A program made the translations under genes and the position numbers. A DNA stretch of 64,000 nucleotides, taken from Moraxella caprae DSM 19149. GTDB lineage: Bacteria > Pseudomonadota > Gammaproteobacteria > Pseudomonadales > Moraxellaceae. The stretch is taken from positions 48,131-112,130 of the forward strand of contig NZ_AUGF01000004.1 of assembly GCF_000426885.1 (NCBI RefSeq). Direction: 5' to 3'. The notes under the pieces are model-generated. The model ran no database searches. It was not told where the DNA came from and saw only the letters and a list, made by a program, of their open reading frames with translations. Of the stretch, positions 45,767 through 55,390 are shown in pieces (within the stretch, counting starts at the first letter, position 1; each line of letters begins with the position of its first letter).

Positions 45767-46975
45767 ATGGCATGTGTCACGCCATATAAACCCATGAACG
45801 AACATAGCCTAATCCTTGACCCTGCCAATATCCCATTGTCTTTGTACATTCACATTCCGTGGTGTGTCAAAAAATGCCCGTATTGTGATTTTAACTCGCA
45901 CGCCTTGCCCGAGTCTGCTCCCTTTGCCGACTATGTCACGGCACTTTTGGCTGACGCTCGCTCGCAGGTTGCCTTAACAGGGGGGCGTGCGATACAGAGT
46001 GTCTTTATCGGTGGGGGGACACCGTCGCTGTTGCCGATAGAGCAGTATCGGGTGCTTTTTTTGGGGTTGCGTGAGATGCTCTCTTTTGCCGATGATATTG
46101 AGATTACCTTAGAAGCTAACCCTGGTACGCTAGAACACGCCCCTTTTGCCGACTATTTGGCACTGGGTATCAACCGCTTATCGGTGGGTGTGCAGTCCTT
46201 TGATGATGGGGCGTTGACGACATTGGGGCGAATACATCGCCATGATGAAGCGGTCAATGCCATCAAAAACGCCAAACAAGCAGGCTTTACCCGTATCAAT
46301 GCCGACTTGATGCATGGCTTGCCCAATCAGACTGCCACGCTTGCCGTGCGTGACATTGACATGGCATTATCGGCAGGGGCGACGCACATCTCATGGTATC
46401 AGCTAACCATTGAGCCGAACACCGCCTTTTATCGCAGTCCGCCCGACCTGCCCTGTGATGATGAGCTAGAACGCATAGAGGATGCAGGGCGAGAGCGACT
46501 TTTGCAAGCAGGTTTTGCCAATTATGAAGTGTCGGCATGGGTCGGACGTGATGATGAGCCGTGTCGTCATAATGTCAATTATTGGCAGTTTGGCGACTAT
46601 CTTGCCATTGGGGCAGGTGGGCATGGCAAAGTAACACTGCGTGGACATGATGATTATCCAGATGGCATTTATCGTTATGCCAAATCTCGCCTGCCCAAAG
46701 ACTATCTAAATTATGATAACGCCCCAAAGATGGTAGGCTTTGAACGGGTAGCGGATGAGAGCCTGCCCTTTGAATTTATGATGAATGCCCTGCGTTTGGC
46801 AGATGGCACGACGACTTGCACCTTTGAAGAGCGGACGGGGCTACTTATTAGCACCATTGATAATGAGCTTTTACCCCTGCAACATCAAGGGCTGATGGTG
46901 TTTCACCCTGACATCATCTCCCCGACCAAGATGGGCTTTAAATACGTCAATCATTTGGTGCGGGCTTTTTTATAA
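45767..46975 (+). CDS. hemW: HemW-like radical SAM haem chaperone
   Basis: The 402-residue protein has the radical SAM cluster motif CVKKCPYCDF near residue 32, FIGGGTPSLL near 83, and the HemW C-terminal domain. It resembles coproporphyrinogen dehydrogenase, but HemW members instead bind haem and are thought to insert it into proteins. The first ATG is very close to AAAGG; the ATG at 45794 is an alternative start. trmL follows 20 bases later. Confidence 0.9.
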   Translation: MACVTPYKPMNEHSLILDPANIPLSLYIHIPWCVKKCPYCDFNSHALPESAPFADYVTALLADARSQVALTGGRAIQSVFIGGGTPSLLPIEQYRVLFLGLREMLSFADDIEITLEANPGTLEHAPFADYLALGINRLSVGVQSFDDGALTTLGRIHRHDEAVNAIKNAKQAGFTRINADLMHGLPNQTATLAVRDIDMALSAGATHISWYQLTIEPNTAFYRSPPDLPCDDELERIEDAGRERLLQAGFANYEVSAWVGRDDEPCRHNVNYWQFGDYLAIGAGGHGKVTLRGHDDYPDGIYRYAKSRLPKDYLNYDNAPKMVGFERVADESLPFEFMMNALRLADGTTTCTFEERTGLLISTIDNELLPLQHQGLMVFHPDIISPTKMGFKYVNHLVRAFL

Positions 46976-46995
46976 AAAACCATGAAATAACAACC

Positions 46996-47526
46996 ATGAA
47001 ACAAATTCATATCGTTCTCTACACCCCCAAAATCCCCAACAATACCGGCAATGCCATTCGTCTGTGTGCCAATACAGGGGCGAAACTGCACCTTATCAAG
47101 CCCTTAGCCTTTGAGCTTGATGATAAAAAGCTAAGACGGGCGGGTCTTGATTATCATGAATATGCCAACATGCAAGTGCATGATGACTGGCAGGCGTGCC
47201 GTGCTTATTTGGCAAGTGTGGGCGTGGATACGGTCGTGGCGATGACGACCAAGTTTAGCCGTCCGTTTTATGACTATGATTTTAAAGTTGGTAACAGCTC
47301 GGTGGCACTGGTGTTCGGTTCGGAAACGGACGGTTTGCCGTCTTTTGTGCGTGATGACATTGGGGCGGATAACTGGCTAAGATTGCCCATGCTCCCCGAC
47401 TCTCGCAGTTTAAACCTGTCTAACAGCGTGGCGATTTGTCTGTATGAAGTGTGGCGACAGCTTGGCTTTGTCGGTGATGTTGGTGAGAGCGTGGGCTATC
47501 ATCGTCTGTCTAGCCGTCCTGAGTGA
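46996..47526 (+). CDS. trmL: tRNA (cytidine/uridine-2'-O)-34 methyltransferase TrmL
   Basis: TrmL methylates the ribose at wobble position 34 of leucine tRNAs. The 176-residue SPOUT protein has PKIPNNTGNAIRLCANTG at the N-terminus, LVFGSETDGLP near 110 and LPMLPDSRSLNLSNSVAIC in the trefoil knot near 135. Length slightly exceeds E. coli TrmL (157). It follows hemW closely. Confidence 0.93.
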   Translation: MKQIHIVLYTPKIPNNTGNAIRLCANTGAKLHLIKPLAFELDDKKLRRAGLDYHEYANMQVHDDWQACRAYLASVGVDTVVAMTTKFSRPFYDYDFKVGNSSVALVFGSETDGLPSFVRDDIGADNWLRLPMLPDSRSLNLSNSVAICLYEVWRQLGFVGDVGESVGYHRLSSRPE

Positions 47527-47534
47527 TGGTTTGG

Positions 47535-47566
47535 TTTGTTATTTGAATAATTTTTCAAATAACAAA
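47535..47566. repeat. 13-bp perfect inverted repeat after trmL
   Basis: TTTGTTATTTGAA (47535-47547) and TTCAAATAACAAA (47554-47566) flank a 6-base loop eight bases after the trmL stop. It lacks a T run but may still protect the 3' end. The rest of the gap to 47815 is AT-rich with no gene visible. Confidence 0.55.
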
Positions 47567-47815
47567 TATCGGTAACAGTCGCATTTGCCAAAAATAATAA
47601 GATTTTAACATAAACAAATTGCAATGCATTCCGATGGGGATTGTCTAAAAATATTGTTGATTGCAATTTTGTTTTTTTTAAAATTTACCTCTTAACAAAC
47701 TTATCATTTTTTTAAATGATGTCAGTGCTTGATGATTTGCTTTTAAAATTAATAAAATCATCTAAAATCAAAAACTGACAAGAATCAATTTAACTTAACC
47801 TTTATTAATCACACC

Positions 47816-48346
47816 ATGTCTATCAAATCTTATTCTTGTATCCTATCCATTTTCTTTGCCCTTAGCTTAACCGCCTGCAACCAAACCGCCCCAACCGATA
47901 ATGCCTCGACTGCCAAAGCAGATGGGCAGGCAGGGGCATTTGTCGGCTGTTATGGCGTTGAGAAAAATAGCCCTGCTCAGATAAAAGTGAGTGAGCAGGC
48001 AGGCGGTTTTGTCATGCAAATGAAAGAGCCTGACGGAGCAAAAACGCTGTGGGATAACCCTGAACCTTTGGATGAGATAAGCGTGGATGAGGCGTGGGAT
48101 TATTTTGGTGTGAATGCCTTATCGCTTGATAAATCTGATGTCGAGCGTGTACTGGCACGCCCTGATGAGATGATGGTATTGGCAAAGATCAAGGACGCCA
48201 GTCAGAACATCAATCCACTGCTTGACAGTCCTTATGTGGTCTATATTTTTAAAGGGGCGAACACCATTTATCAAGTGCCGTGCGATGATACGCCTGTGGA
48301 CATTGTCAAAGATGGCGAGAAAACAGTACAAGCGTTTTATCAGTGA
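47816..48346 (+). CDS. Predicted lipoprotein of unknown function
   Basis: The 176-residue protein has a lipoprotein signal with lipobox LTAC at about 18-21 followed by a disordered Ala/Thr/Gln-rich linker to about residue 40. The mature domain starts FVGCYGVE and ends near VPCDD, giving two Cys that could pair. The opening G-x-Y-G vaguely recalls the GxWxC start of the exported proteins near 55-58 kb, but I would not call them homologous. Confidence 0.65.
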   Translation: MSIKSYSCILSIFFALSLTACNQTAPTDNASTAKADGQAGAFVGCYGVEKNSPAQIKVSEQAGGFVMQMKEPDGAKTLWDNPEPLDEISVDEAWDYFGVNALSLDKSDVERVLARPDEMMVLAKIKDASQNINPLLDSPYVVYIFKGANTIYQVPCDDTPVDIVKDGEKTVQAFYQ

Positions 48347-48447
48347 CTTGTTCTGCTTGGTCATCCTTTGGTGGTAGTTGATACGTGTTTGGCTAGTGGG
48401 CTTGGGGTGAGATGTCTGTTATGATTTCATCCAAAATTTATTTTCAC

Positions 48448-48656
48448 TAGGACGTGTTGAATGTTGGTATTTGCAATGAAAATCACGAAAAATCGCACGT
48501 TTTTCAAGGAAAAAACTTAAGATTGATAGTCATTCTATCAAGCAAGTTTTTGACTTCGAGCCACAAGATTTAGCCATTTTTCATGCAAAAATGGATTAAA
48601 GCATTCAAATTTTCATCTTATTTCATAAAAATGTCATCAATGTTCAGCACGCCCTA
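48448..48656. repeat. Repeat family 1, copy C (209 bp, opposite orientation)
   Basis: TAGGACGTGTTGAA at the left mirrors TTCAGCACGCCCTA at the right. Relative to copies A and B it is reversed and lacks their long hairpin, holding a different 19-base stretch there. The TTGATAGTCATTCTATCAA hairpin is retained. It lies in the 521-base gap before aceE, where no gene is visible; the aceE promoter region follows it. Confidence 0.78.
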
Positions 48657-48815
48657 TTTATTTAAAAAATAGTTCAATGATAAACATTTACCAAAAGACA
48701 TAACAAATTTTAGGCAAAGTCTTTTATAATATATGACTAAAATTAGCTTTTATAAAAAGTAACTTTTCACAGCTTTTCACAAAAGTGACACAGTTTTCTG
48801 TCAAGCTATCTGTGC

Positions 48816-48844
48816 TTGACATTCATCGCTAAGTTTATCTTAGC
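48816..48844 (+). promoter_or_regulatory. Candidate aceE promoter with palindromic site
   Basis: TTGACA at 48816-48821 is a consensus -35 element. GCTAAG-TTTAT-CTTAGC at 48828-48844 is a perfect 6-bp inverted repeat lying where the -10 and start should be, 23 bases before the aceE ATG. It does not match the PdhR site (ATTGGT-NNN-ACCAAT). It may be an operator overlapping a weak -10. Confidence 0.45.
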
Positions 48845-48867
48845 ATTCACAACAGTAGGAAAATTTT

Positions 48868-51699
48868 ATGACGACCTATTACAACGATTCCGACCATGTA
48901 GAAACCCAAGAGTGGCTTGATGCATTTGAGTCGGTCATCAAAAACGCCGACAAAGAGCGGGCTCAATTCTTATTAAAAGCCCTATATAACAAAGCAGTAC
49001 AAGAAGGCTTGCCTTTTAACCGCCTAGATACTGCTTATGTCAATACCATTCCCGCCGAGGACGAGCCTGCTTACCCAGGGGATTTGCACCTAGAGCGTAA
49101 AATCCGCTCAATCATGCGTTATAACGCCCTAGCGATGGTGATGCGTGCTAACCTAAATGACGACGATTTGGGTGGGCATTTGGCGACATTTGCGTCATCG
49201 GCAACCCTGTATGAAACTGGCTTTAACCACTTTTGGCGAGCTCCAAGCGAGAACCACGGTGGCGACATGATTTATTATCAAGGTCATGGTGCCCCAGGTA
49301 TGTACGCTCGCTCCTTTATGGAAGGTCGTCTGTCAGAAGAACAACTCAAAAACTTCCGCCGTGAAGTGGACGGCAAAGGTCTATCAAGCTATCCGCACCC
49401 TTATTTGATGCCTGACTACTGGCAGTTCCCGACTGTATCGATGGGTCTTGGGCCTTTGATGAGTATCTATCAAGCCCGTACTCAAAAGTACCTAACCAAC
49501 CGTAGCTTGATTAAGGACGAAGACCGCAAAGTGTGGGCGTTCTTGGGCGACGGCGAAACAGACGAGCCAGAGAGCTTGGGTGCGATTAGCATGGCAGGTC
49601 GTGAAAAGCTTGATAACCTAATTTGGGTCATCAACTGTAATCTACAACGCCTTGACGGTCCTGTGCGTGGTAATGGCAAAATTATTCAAGAGTTAGAATC
49701 GGTGTTCCGTGGGGCAGGCTGGCGTGTGATTAAAGTCATTTGGGGTGACCATTGGGACAGCCTACTTGCCAAAGACACATCAGGTGCGTTAAAGCAACGC
49801 ATGGAAGAGGTGGTGGACGGCGAATATCAGCTTTATACCGCTCGTGACGGTGCGTTTGTACGCAAAGAATTCTTTGGTAAATACCCAGAGCTTGCCGACA
49901 TGGCGTCTGCCTTGTCTGATGATGAAATCATGCGTCTAAACCGTGGCGGACACGACCCCAAAAAGGTGTATGCTGCTTATGCCGAAGCCATGAAAACCAA
50001 AGGTCAGCCAACCGCTATCCTTGTCAAAACTGTCAAGGGCTATGGTCTATCCAAGCAAATCCAAGCGGTAAACAAAGCTCACCAATTAAAAAAACTAGAC
50101 GAGAGTGGTCTAAAATACTTCCGTGACAGATTTGACCTACCAATCAGCGATGATGAATTGCAAAACTTGCCATTTTACCGCCCAAGCGAAGACAGTCCTG
50201 AATACAAATACCTCATGGGCCGCCGTGAATCTTTGGGCGGACATTTGCCTGCTCGCCGTAGCGGTCATATCCCACTAGAAATCCCCGAATTGTCTGTGTT
50301 TGACGGTGTGTTACAAGGCAGTAAAGGCAAAGAACAATCCACGACCATGGTATTTGTGCGTTTGCTTTCGGCACTATTAAAAGACAAAGGGCTAAACAAA
50401 TACGTTGTGCCTATCGTCCCTGATGAAGCTCGTACCTTTGGATTGGAGGGCATGTTCCGTCAGCTTGGCATTTATTCATCAGTCGGTCAAAACTATGTTG
50501 CCGAAGATGCCGAAGCACTCATGGGCTACAAAGAAGCCAAAGACGGGCATATGCTAGAAGAGGGCATTAACGAAGCAGGGGCGATGAGTTCGTGGATTAG
50601 CCTTGCCACAAGCTACTCGACCAATGCTCTGCCGATGATTCCGATGTACATCTACTACTCGATGTTTGGCTTCCAGCGTATTGGTGACCTAGCATGGGCA
50701 GCAGGCGATATGCAAGCCCAAGGCTTCTTGTTTGGGGCGACCGCAGGACGTACCACGCTAAACGGCGAGGGCTTGCAGCACCAAGACGGACACAGCCATA
50801 TTCTATTTGGCACCGTGCCAAACTGTGTCAGCTATGACCCATGCTTTGGCTATGAGCTTGCTGTTATCATGCATGACGGTCTAAAACGTATGTATGGCAA
50901 TGGTGAACGTGTGTACTATTATATCACACTCATGAATGAAAACTACGACCAACCTGCCATTGGCGACAACAGACAAGCCATTGAGGAGGGTATCAAACGT
51001 GGTATGTACCTACTAGAAGACAACGGCTCAACCCAAGTGCAGCTACTTGGCTCAGGCGTGATTCTAAGAGAAGTGCAAAAAGCGGCTCGTATCTTGGCAG
51101 AAGAGTTTAACATCAAAGCCAACGTATGGAGTGTAACGAGCTTTAACGAGCTGACTCGTGACGGCATGGCGTGCGACGATTACAACCGCTTGCACCCAAC
51201 GGACGAACCAAAACTGCCTTGGGTCACCACACAGCTTGCCCCACACAAAGGTATCGTGGTTGCTGCTACCGACTATATGCGTAACTATCCTGAGCAGATT
51301 CGTGGCTGGCTACCTGACACACGCCCTTATACCACGCTAGGCACAGACGGTTTTGGACGTTCGGACACTCGTGCCAACTTGCGTAGCTTCTTTAATGTGG
51401 ATGCAGCTCATATCGTGGTCGCCACCTTGAAAAAGTTGGCGGATGAGGGCGAGATTGACGTGCGTTTGGTTAAAGATGCCATTTCTAGCTTTGGTATTGA
51501 TGCCGACCAACTTCCTGCATGGCAGCCGCAACCACACCATGACTACTACCCAGATGCCCCAGCTCCTGCACGCCCAACACCAAAAGCCGTGCCTGAGCTA
51601 AAAGATGAGCCAGACAGTGCCATCAGCACCGAAGGGCGTAGCGAAGATAAGGCAGATGCCAAACTGCTTAATGACAGCAATATTACCGAACCCAAATAA
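48868..51699 (+). CDS. aceE: Pyruvate dehydrogenase E1 (homodimeric type)
   Basis: AceE decarboxylates pyruvate with thiamine diphosphate and reductively acetylates the E2 lipoyl group. The 943-residue length exceeds E. coli AceE (887) mostly through a C-terminal Pro/Ala/Asp-rich tail (about 890-943). The thiamine-diphosphate site is GDGETDEPESLGAIS near 228, and QHQDGHSHI near 640 carries an active-site His. It is followed by aceF after 11 bases. E3 (lpd) is not in the window. Confidence 0.96.
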   Translation: MTTYYNDSDHVETQEWLDAFESVIKNADKERAQFLLKALYNKAVQEGLPFNRLDTAYVNTIPAEDEPAYPGDLHLERKIRSIMRYNALAMVMRANLNDDDLGGHLATFASSATLYETGFNHFWRAPSENHGGDMIYYQGHGAPGMYARSFMEGRLSEEQLKNFRREVDGKGLSSYPHPYLMPDYWQFPTVSMGLGPLMSIYQARTQKYLTNRSLIKDEDRKVWAFLGDGETDEPESLGAISMAGREKLDNLIWVINCNLQRLDGPVRGNGKIIQELESVFRGAGWRVIKVIWGDHWDSLLAKDTSGALKQRMEEVVDGEYQLYTARDGAFVRKEFFGKYPELADMASALSDDEIMRLNRGGHDPKKVYAAYAEAMKTKGQPTAILVKTVKGYGLSKQIQAVNKAHQLKKLDESGLKYFRDRFDLPISDDELQNLPFYRPSEDSPEYKYLMGRRESLGGHLPARRSGHIPLEIPELSVFDGVLQGSKGKEQSTTMVFVRLLSALLKDKGLNKYVVPIVPDEARTFGLEGMFRQLGIYSSVGQNYVAEDAEALMGYKEAKDGHMLEEGINEAGAMSSWISLATSYSTNALPMIPMYIYYSMFGFQRIGDLAWAAGDMQAQGFLFGATAGRTTLNGEGLQHQDGHSHILFGTVPNCVSYDPCFGYELAVIMHDGLKRMYGNGERVYYYITLMNENYDQPAIGDNRQAIEEGIKRGMYLLEDNGSTQVQLLGSGVILREVQKAARILAEEFNIKANVWSVTSFNELTRDGMACDDYNRLHPTDEPKLPWVTTQLAPHKGIVVAATDYMRNYPEQIRGWLPDTRPYTTLGTDGFGRSDTRANLRSFFNVDAAHIVVATLKKLADEGEIDVRLVKDAISSFGIDADQLPAWQPQPHHDYYPDAPAPARPTPKAVPELKDEPDSAISTEGRSEDKADAKLLNDSNITEPK

Positions 51700-51710
51700 G
51701 GAGACAGATC

Positions 51711-53360
51711 ATGCAAATTAAAGCCCCCGATTTGGGTGTAGACAGTGCCGAAGTGGCAGAAATTTTGGTGAAAGTTGGCGATGTTATTTCTGAAAATGAC
51801 AGCCTAATTTTGGCAGAATCTGACAAAGCGTCCGTAGAAGTGCCGTCCCCTGTGGGCGGTACCGTAACCTCCGTTTTGGTAAAAGTTGGCGACAGTATCT
51901 CTGAGGGTACAGCCCTTTTTGAAGTAGAAGTAGGTCAATCTGACTCTACTTCAAAAGCAGAAGCTCAAGAAGTCCCACAAGAACCAAAAGAAGAGCCACA
52001 AGCTCCAACAGCTGAAGAGCCAAAATCTGAACCAGCACCAAGTGCGGTCTCGGGCGGTGCAAGTCAAACGCACAGCCTACCTGATTTGGGCGTGGATAGC
52101 GCCGAAGTTGCCGAAGTGCTTGTTAAGGTTGGCGATAGCGTTACCGAAGGTCAGTCTTTGCTACTTGTCGAGTCTGACAAAGCATCTGTGGAAGTGCCAG
52201 CCCCACTTGACGGCGTGGTAGAGGCGATTTTGGTAAATGCTGGCGATACCGTAACCAACGGTCAAGCCTTTATTACCATTAAAGGTGGTTCTGCCCCTGC
52301 CCAAACGTCTGCCCCAAGCGAACCCAAAGCAGAAGTCAAAGCTGATACGCCTAAGGCAGAAGCACCAAAAGCCCCCGCCCAAACTTCTGCCCCTGCAAGC
52401 GGTGCCAAACTGCCAGAAGCAGAAGTGAACGCTCGTGCCAAAGACGCTCACGCAGGGCCTGCCGTGCGTAAGTTGGCTCGTGAATTGGGCGTGGATATTA
52501 GTCTTGTTAAAGGAACAGCTCCACACGGTCGTATCCTAAAAGAAGACTTGTTTGGCTATGTCAAGTCGGTCATCAGCAGTGCCAGCACCAAGCCCACTGC
52601 CAGCGTGGCAAGCGGTTCGGCGATTAGTCTGCCACCACTGCCTGACATGAGTAACAAGGAAATCTGGGGTGAGATTGAAGTTCAAGACCTATCTCGCCTA
52701 CAAAAAGTCTCTATCCCACAGCTTAACCTAAACACGCTTTTGCCACAGGTTACGCAGTTTGACTTGGCGGACATTACCGACACCGAAGCCATGCGTAACG
52801 AGCTAAAAGCCGAGTTTAAGGCACAAGGCGTGAGCCTTACTATTTTGGCGTTTATCGTTAAGGCGGTGGCGTATGCTCTGACTCAGCACCCCAAATTCAA
52901 CAGCCACGTGTCGGATGACAACACCCAAATGATTATCCGTAAATCGGTGAACATGGGTATTGCGGTGGCGACCGATGACGGCTTGATTGTGCCTGTGATT
53001 CGTGATGCCCAAGCCAAAGGCATTCGCCAGCTTGCCATTGAGATTGGTGAGCTTGCTAAAAAAGCCCGTGATAAGAAACTGTCCGCCAAAGACTTGCAAG
53101 GTGCGTCATTTACCATTTCAAGTCAAGGCAACATGGGTGGTACTTACTTCACACCGCTGGTTAATCACCCACAAGTGGCGATTTTGGGGATTTCTGAATC
53201 TACCTACCAGCCACGCTGGAACGGCAAAGAGTTTGAACCACGTCTTATGCTACCGCTATCGTTGTCATACGACCATCGTACGATTAACGGAGCGGATGCG
53301 GCGGTGTTCACTCGCTATATTGCCAAACTTTTGGCTGACCCAAGACGGATTTTGCTTTGA
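51711..53360 (+). CDS. aceF: Dihydrolipoyllysine acetyltransferase (PDH E2) with two lipoyl domains
   Basis: AceF transfers the acetyl group to CoA and forms the complex core. Two lipoyl domains carry the lipoylated Lys in ESDKASVEVP near residues 39 and 157, joined by Ala/Pro/Glu-rich linkers. A peripheral-subunit-binding domain follows (about 245-285, AVRKLARELGVDIS), then the catalytic domain to 549 with SLSYDHRTINGADAA holding the active-site His. E. coli has three lipoyl domains. The two lipoyl repeats are nearly identical at DNA level in places, favouring domain-number change by recombination. Confidence 0.95.
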   Translation: MQIKAPDLGVDSAEVAEILVKVGDVISENDSLILAESDKASVEVPSPVGGTVTSVLVKVGDSISEGTALFEVEVGQSDSTSKAEAQEVPQEPKEEPQAPTAEEPKSEPAPSAVSGGASQTHSLPDLGVDSAEVAEVLVKVGDSVTEGQSLLLVESDKASVEVPAPLDGVVEAILVNAGDTVTNGQAFITIKGGSAPAQTSAPSEPKAEVKADTPKAEAPKAPAQTSAPASGAKLPEAEVNARAKDAHAGPAVRKLARELGVDISLVKGTAPHGRILKEDLFGYVKSVISSASTKPTASVASGSAISLPPLPDMSNKEIWGEIEVQDLSRLQKVSIPQLNLNTLLPQVTQFDLADITDTEAMRNELKAEFKAQGVSLTILAFIVKAVAYALTQHPKFNSHVSDDNTQMIIRKSVNMGIAVATDDGLIVPVIRDAQAKGIRQLAIEIGELAKKARDKKLSAKDLQGASFTISSQGNMGGTYFTPLVNHPQVAILGISESTYQPRWNGKEFEPRLMLPLSLSYDHRTINGADAAVFTRYIAKLLADPRRILL

Positions 53361-53379
53361 TTGAGTGAAATTTTGATAT

Positions 53380-53409
53380 AAAAAGGGCGGAAATTTTTCG
53401 TCCTTTTTG
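53380..53409 (+). terminator. Intrinsic terminator after aceF
   Basis: AAAAAGGGCG and CGTCCTTTTT pair with one G-T and end in T. It begins 20 bases past aceF. Confidence 0.75.
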
Positions 53410-53428
53410 TTACCAATAAGGAAATAAA

Positions 53429-54729
53429 ATGACAATTCGTATTTACAAAAATATTTTAAAAACACTTGTATTAACTACTGTATTTTTTGCAGTTTCTACC
53501 AATGCCGATGAACCCAAAAATAATGCATTTAAGCAATTGGAAAACATTCGTGCCGAACAGTTAAATAATGCAACTAATGATAACATAGAAAGTTTTTATT
53601 TGTTGTATGGCTTGGCATATGATAGTGATGATATTATTACCAATGGAAAATACCTTTATCATCAAATACTAAACCTGCAAAATGTTACTGATGAAGAAAA
53701 AGAAATTTTCTCCAAAAACATAAGGGGGAGTTATCCAGCATTGCCAGAAGTGCCAGAGCAACTACATTCAACTGTATTTTGCACCTTAACCCAAAAAGAA
53801 TGCTTTAAAGATTTTATTGCCAATAAAGAACATTGGCAGTCTTTGACCAATGATAACCAGAAATTTATTACACGCTATAAGCTATTTTTAAATAAACCAC
53901 CTGCGGTTTATTTGGACAAAACTTATTTTCCATCTTATACTTATATTGCTTTGCTACGCACCCAACGCTTATGGCATTTAGAATTACTACAATTAAATGA
54001 TAAAGAAAAAATCAGGAAAGAGTTAACCCGTGAATTATCAATATTAAAAAATCAATTAAAATACTCCAGTGACTTTCTTCAAAAATTGAGAATTAATTGG
54101 TTGATTCAGAATAATCTACAAGTTATTATATTTTCTAATCGTTATTTATCCATAAATTTTGATGCTATTAATTATTTAACAACCGATGAAAAATCGTTAA
54201 AATTACCATTGGCTTATGAATTTATGTTTCACAAAAGTTTGATGGAAAAACAAATTGAAAAAATGACATTTAATGATTATAATCACATTGATACTTATAA
54301 TGGTATTGCTAATTATTTTGCTAATCAAATAGGTATTTCTGAAAAATCAGAAAATGAAATTGGAAAATATCAAATCACCTATCAGCAAGAAGAATACCTG
54401 ATTAAGATTAATGAAGAAGATAATTTTACAGGTTTTCAGCTTGCGAATAGTGGTATGATTAATTATGCAGATTATATTCAAGAGTTGAATGAAACCAACA
54501 ATATTATAACTAGCCTTATGGTTCGACAAGCTCACCACGAACGGTTTTCCTTATTTTTGGGTTTTGCAGGAAGTCTAATATTACCAATTATATTTTAACC
54601 AATGACAAAAAACATTTAAAAGATGTATTTGGTTTAAATGATGATAAGATTGAATTGGGCGATGATGAGATTTGCATTTTGATACCAAAACCACGCCGTA
54701 ATGAAACAAAAAATTGCGTGTATTTGTGA
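53429..54729 (+). pseudogene. Exported protein gene disrupted by a short repeat insertion
   Basis: The present frame runs 389 codons to 54598. It has a signal peptide (about 1-25, cleavage near TNADEP), then a long helical domain with no recognised family. The last 26 codons come from a repeat (VRQAHHERF is the translation of the repeat half). Removing 54507-54583, the insertion plus one copy of the flanking AATATTA, restores an uninterrupted 407-codon frame ending at TGA 54727-54729, whose lost tail includes DVFGLNDDKIELGDDEICIL. The truncated product might still be made. Confidence 0.8.
54507..54576. mobile_element. 70-bp repeat insertion with 7-bp target duplication
   Basis: AATATTA occurs at 54500-54506 and 54577-54583. 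Between them lies GGTTCGACAAGCTCACCACG and the rest of the half-palindrome ending ACGG at 54544, shared with the leuA leader and repeat family 2. Precise removal restores the host reading frame. Confidence 0.8.
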
Positions 54730-54760
54730 TATACTAATCTTTTTTAACCAAGCTAAAATT

Positions 54761-55390
54761 ATGAAAAGTCGCCGATTATTTTTAAAAACCCTTGCCATTT
54801 CGCCCATCGTCCTAGCGATGGCGTGTAGTGATACGCCCAAAGTCGCCAAACTTGCCCAAGGCGGTAGGGTGGTGGCATTGGGCGACAGCTTGACCTTTGG
54901 CTATGGGGCGGACAAATCCCAAAGCTATCCTGTTGTCCTTGCTCAAAAAACAGGTTGGAACATCATCAATATGGGCGTTAATGGCGATACGACCAAAGAC
55001 GTACTTAACCGTATGGACAGCGTCATTAGCGAAAATCCCAAATTGGTGCTACTAGGCATTGGCGGTAATGACGTGCTAAGACGAGTAAATGCCAGCGAAA
55101 CCCGTGCTAATTTGGTAAGCATTATCAAGGCTCTGCAAAACAAAAATATCCCTGTGGTGCTGATTGCCGAGCCACATTTATCCGCCAGTGCCCTGTTTGG
55201 CAAGGCAAGCGATAACCCTGTGTATAAAGACGTGGCGAGCGAGATGGGCGTGCCGTTACTTGAAAAAGCATGGTCAACTATCTTATCGGACGATAAACTC
55301 AAATCCGACCAAATCCACGCCAATGGGGTAGGGTACGCCAAATTTGCCGATGAGTTATATCAGTTTTTAAAGGAAATTGGCTATGTCTAA
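54761..55390 (+). CDS. GDSL/SGNH esterase, Tat-type lipoprotein
   Basis: The protein of about 209 residues has an SGNH hydrolase domain: block I ALGDSLTFGYG (nucleophile Ser near residue 46), Gly and Asn blocks (NMGVNGDT, LGIGGND), and DQIHANGVGY with the Asp/His pair near 190. It resembles TesA-type lysophospholipase/arylesterases. The N-terminus combines a twin-arginine motif (SRRLFLK) with a lipobox (LAMAC near residue 22), suggesting export by Tat and lipidation. The stop overlaps the next gene start. Confidence 0.87.
   Translation: MKSRRLFLKTLAISPIVLAMACSDTPKVAKLAQGGRVVALGDSLTFGYGADKSQSYPVVLAQKTGWNIINMGVNGDTTKDVLNRMDSVISENPKLVLLGIGGNDVLRRVNASETRANLVSIIKALQNKNIPVVLIAEPHLSASALFGKASDNPVYKDVASEMGVPLLEKAWSTILSDDKLKSDQIHANGVGYAKFADELYQFLKEIGYV

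Noticed and set aside
52043..52051. AAGTGCGGT, the Haemophilus uptake core
   Set aside because: A single occurrence inside aceF coding sequence, expected by chance.
53429..54598. Taking the 389-residue reading as the native protein
   Set aside because: Its last 26 codons are repeat-derived, and a better 407-codon frame appears when the flanked insertion is removed.
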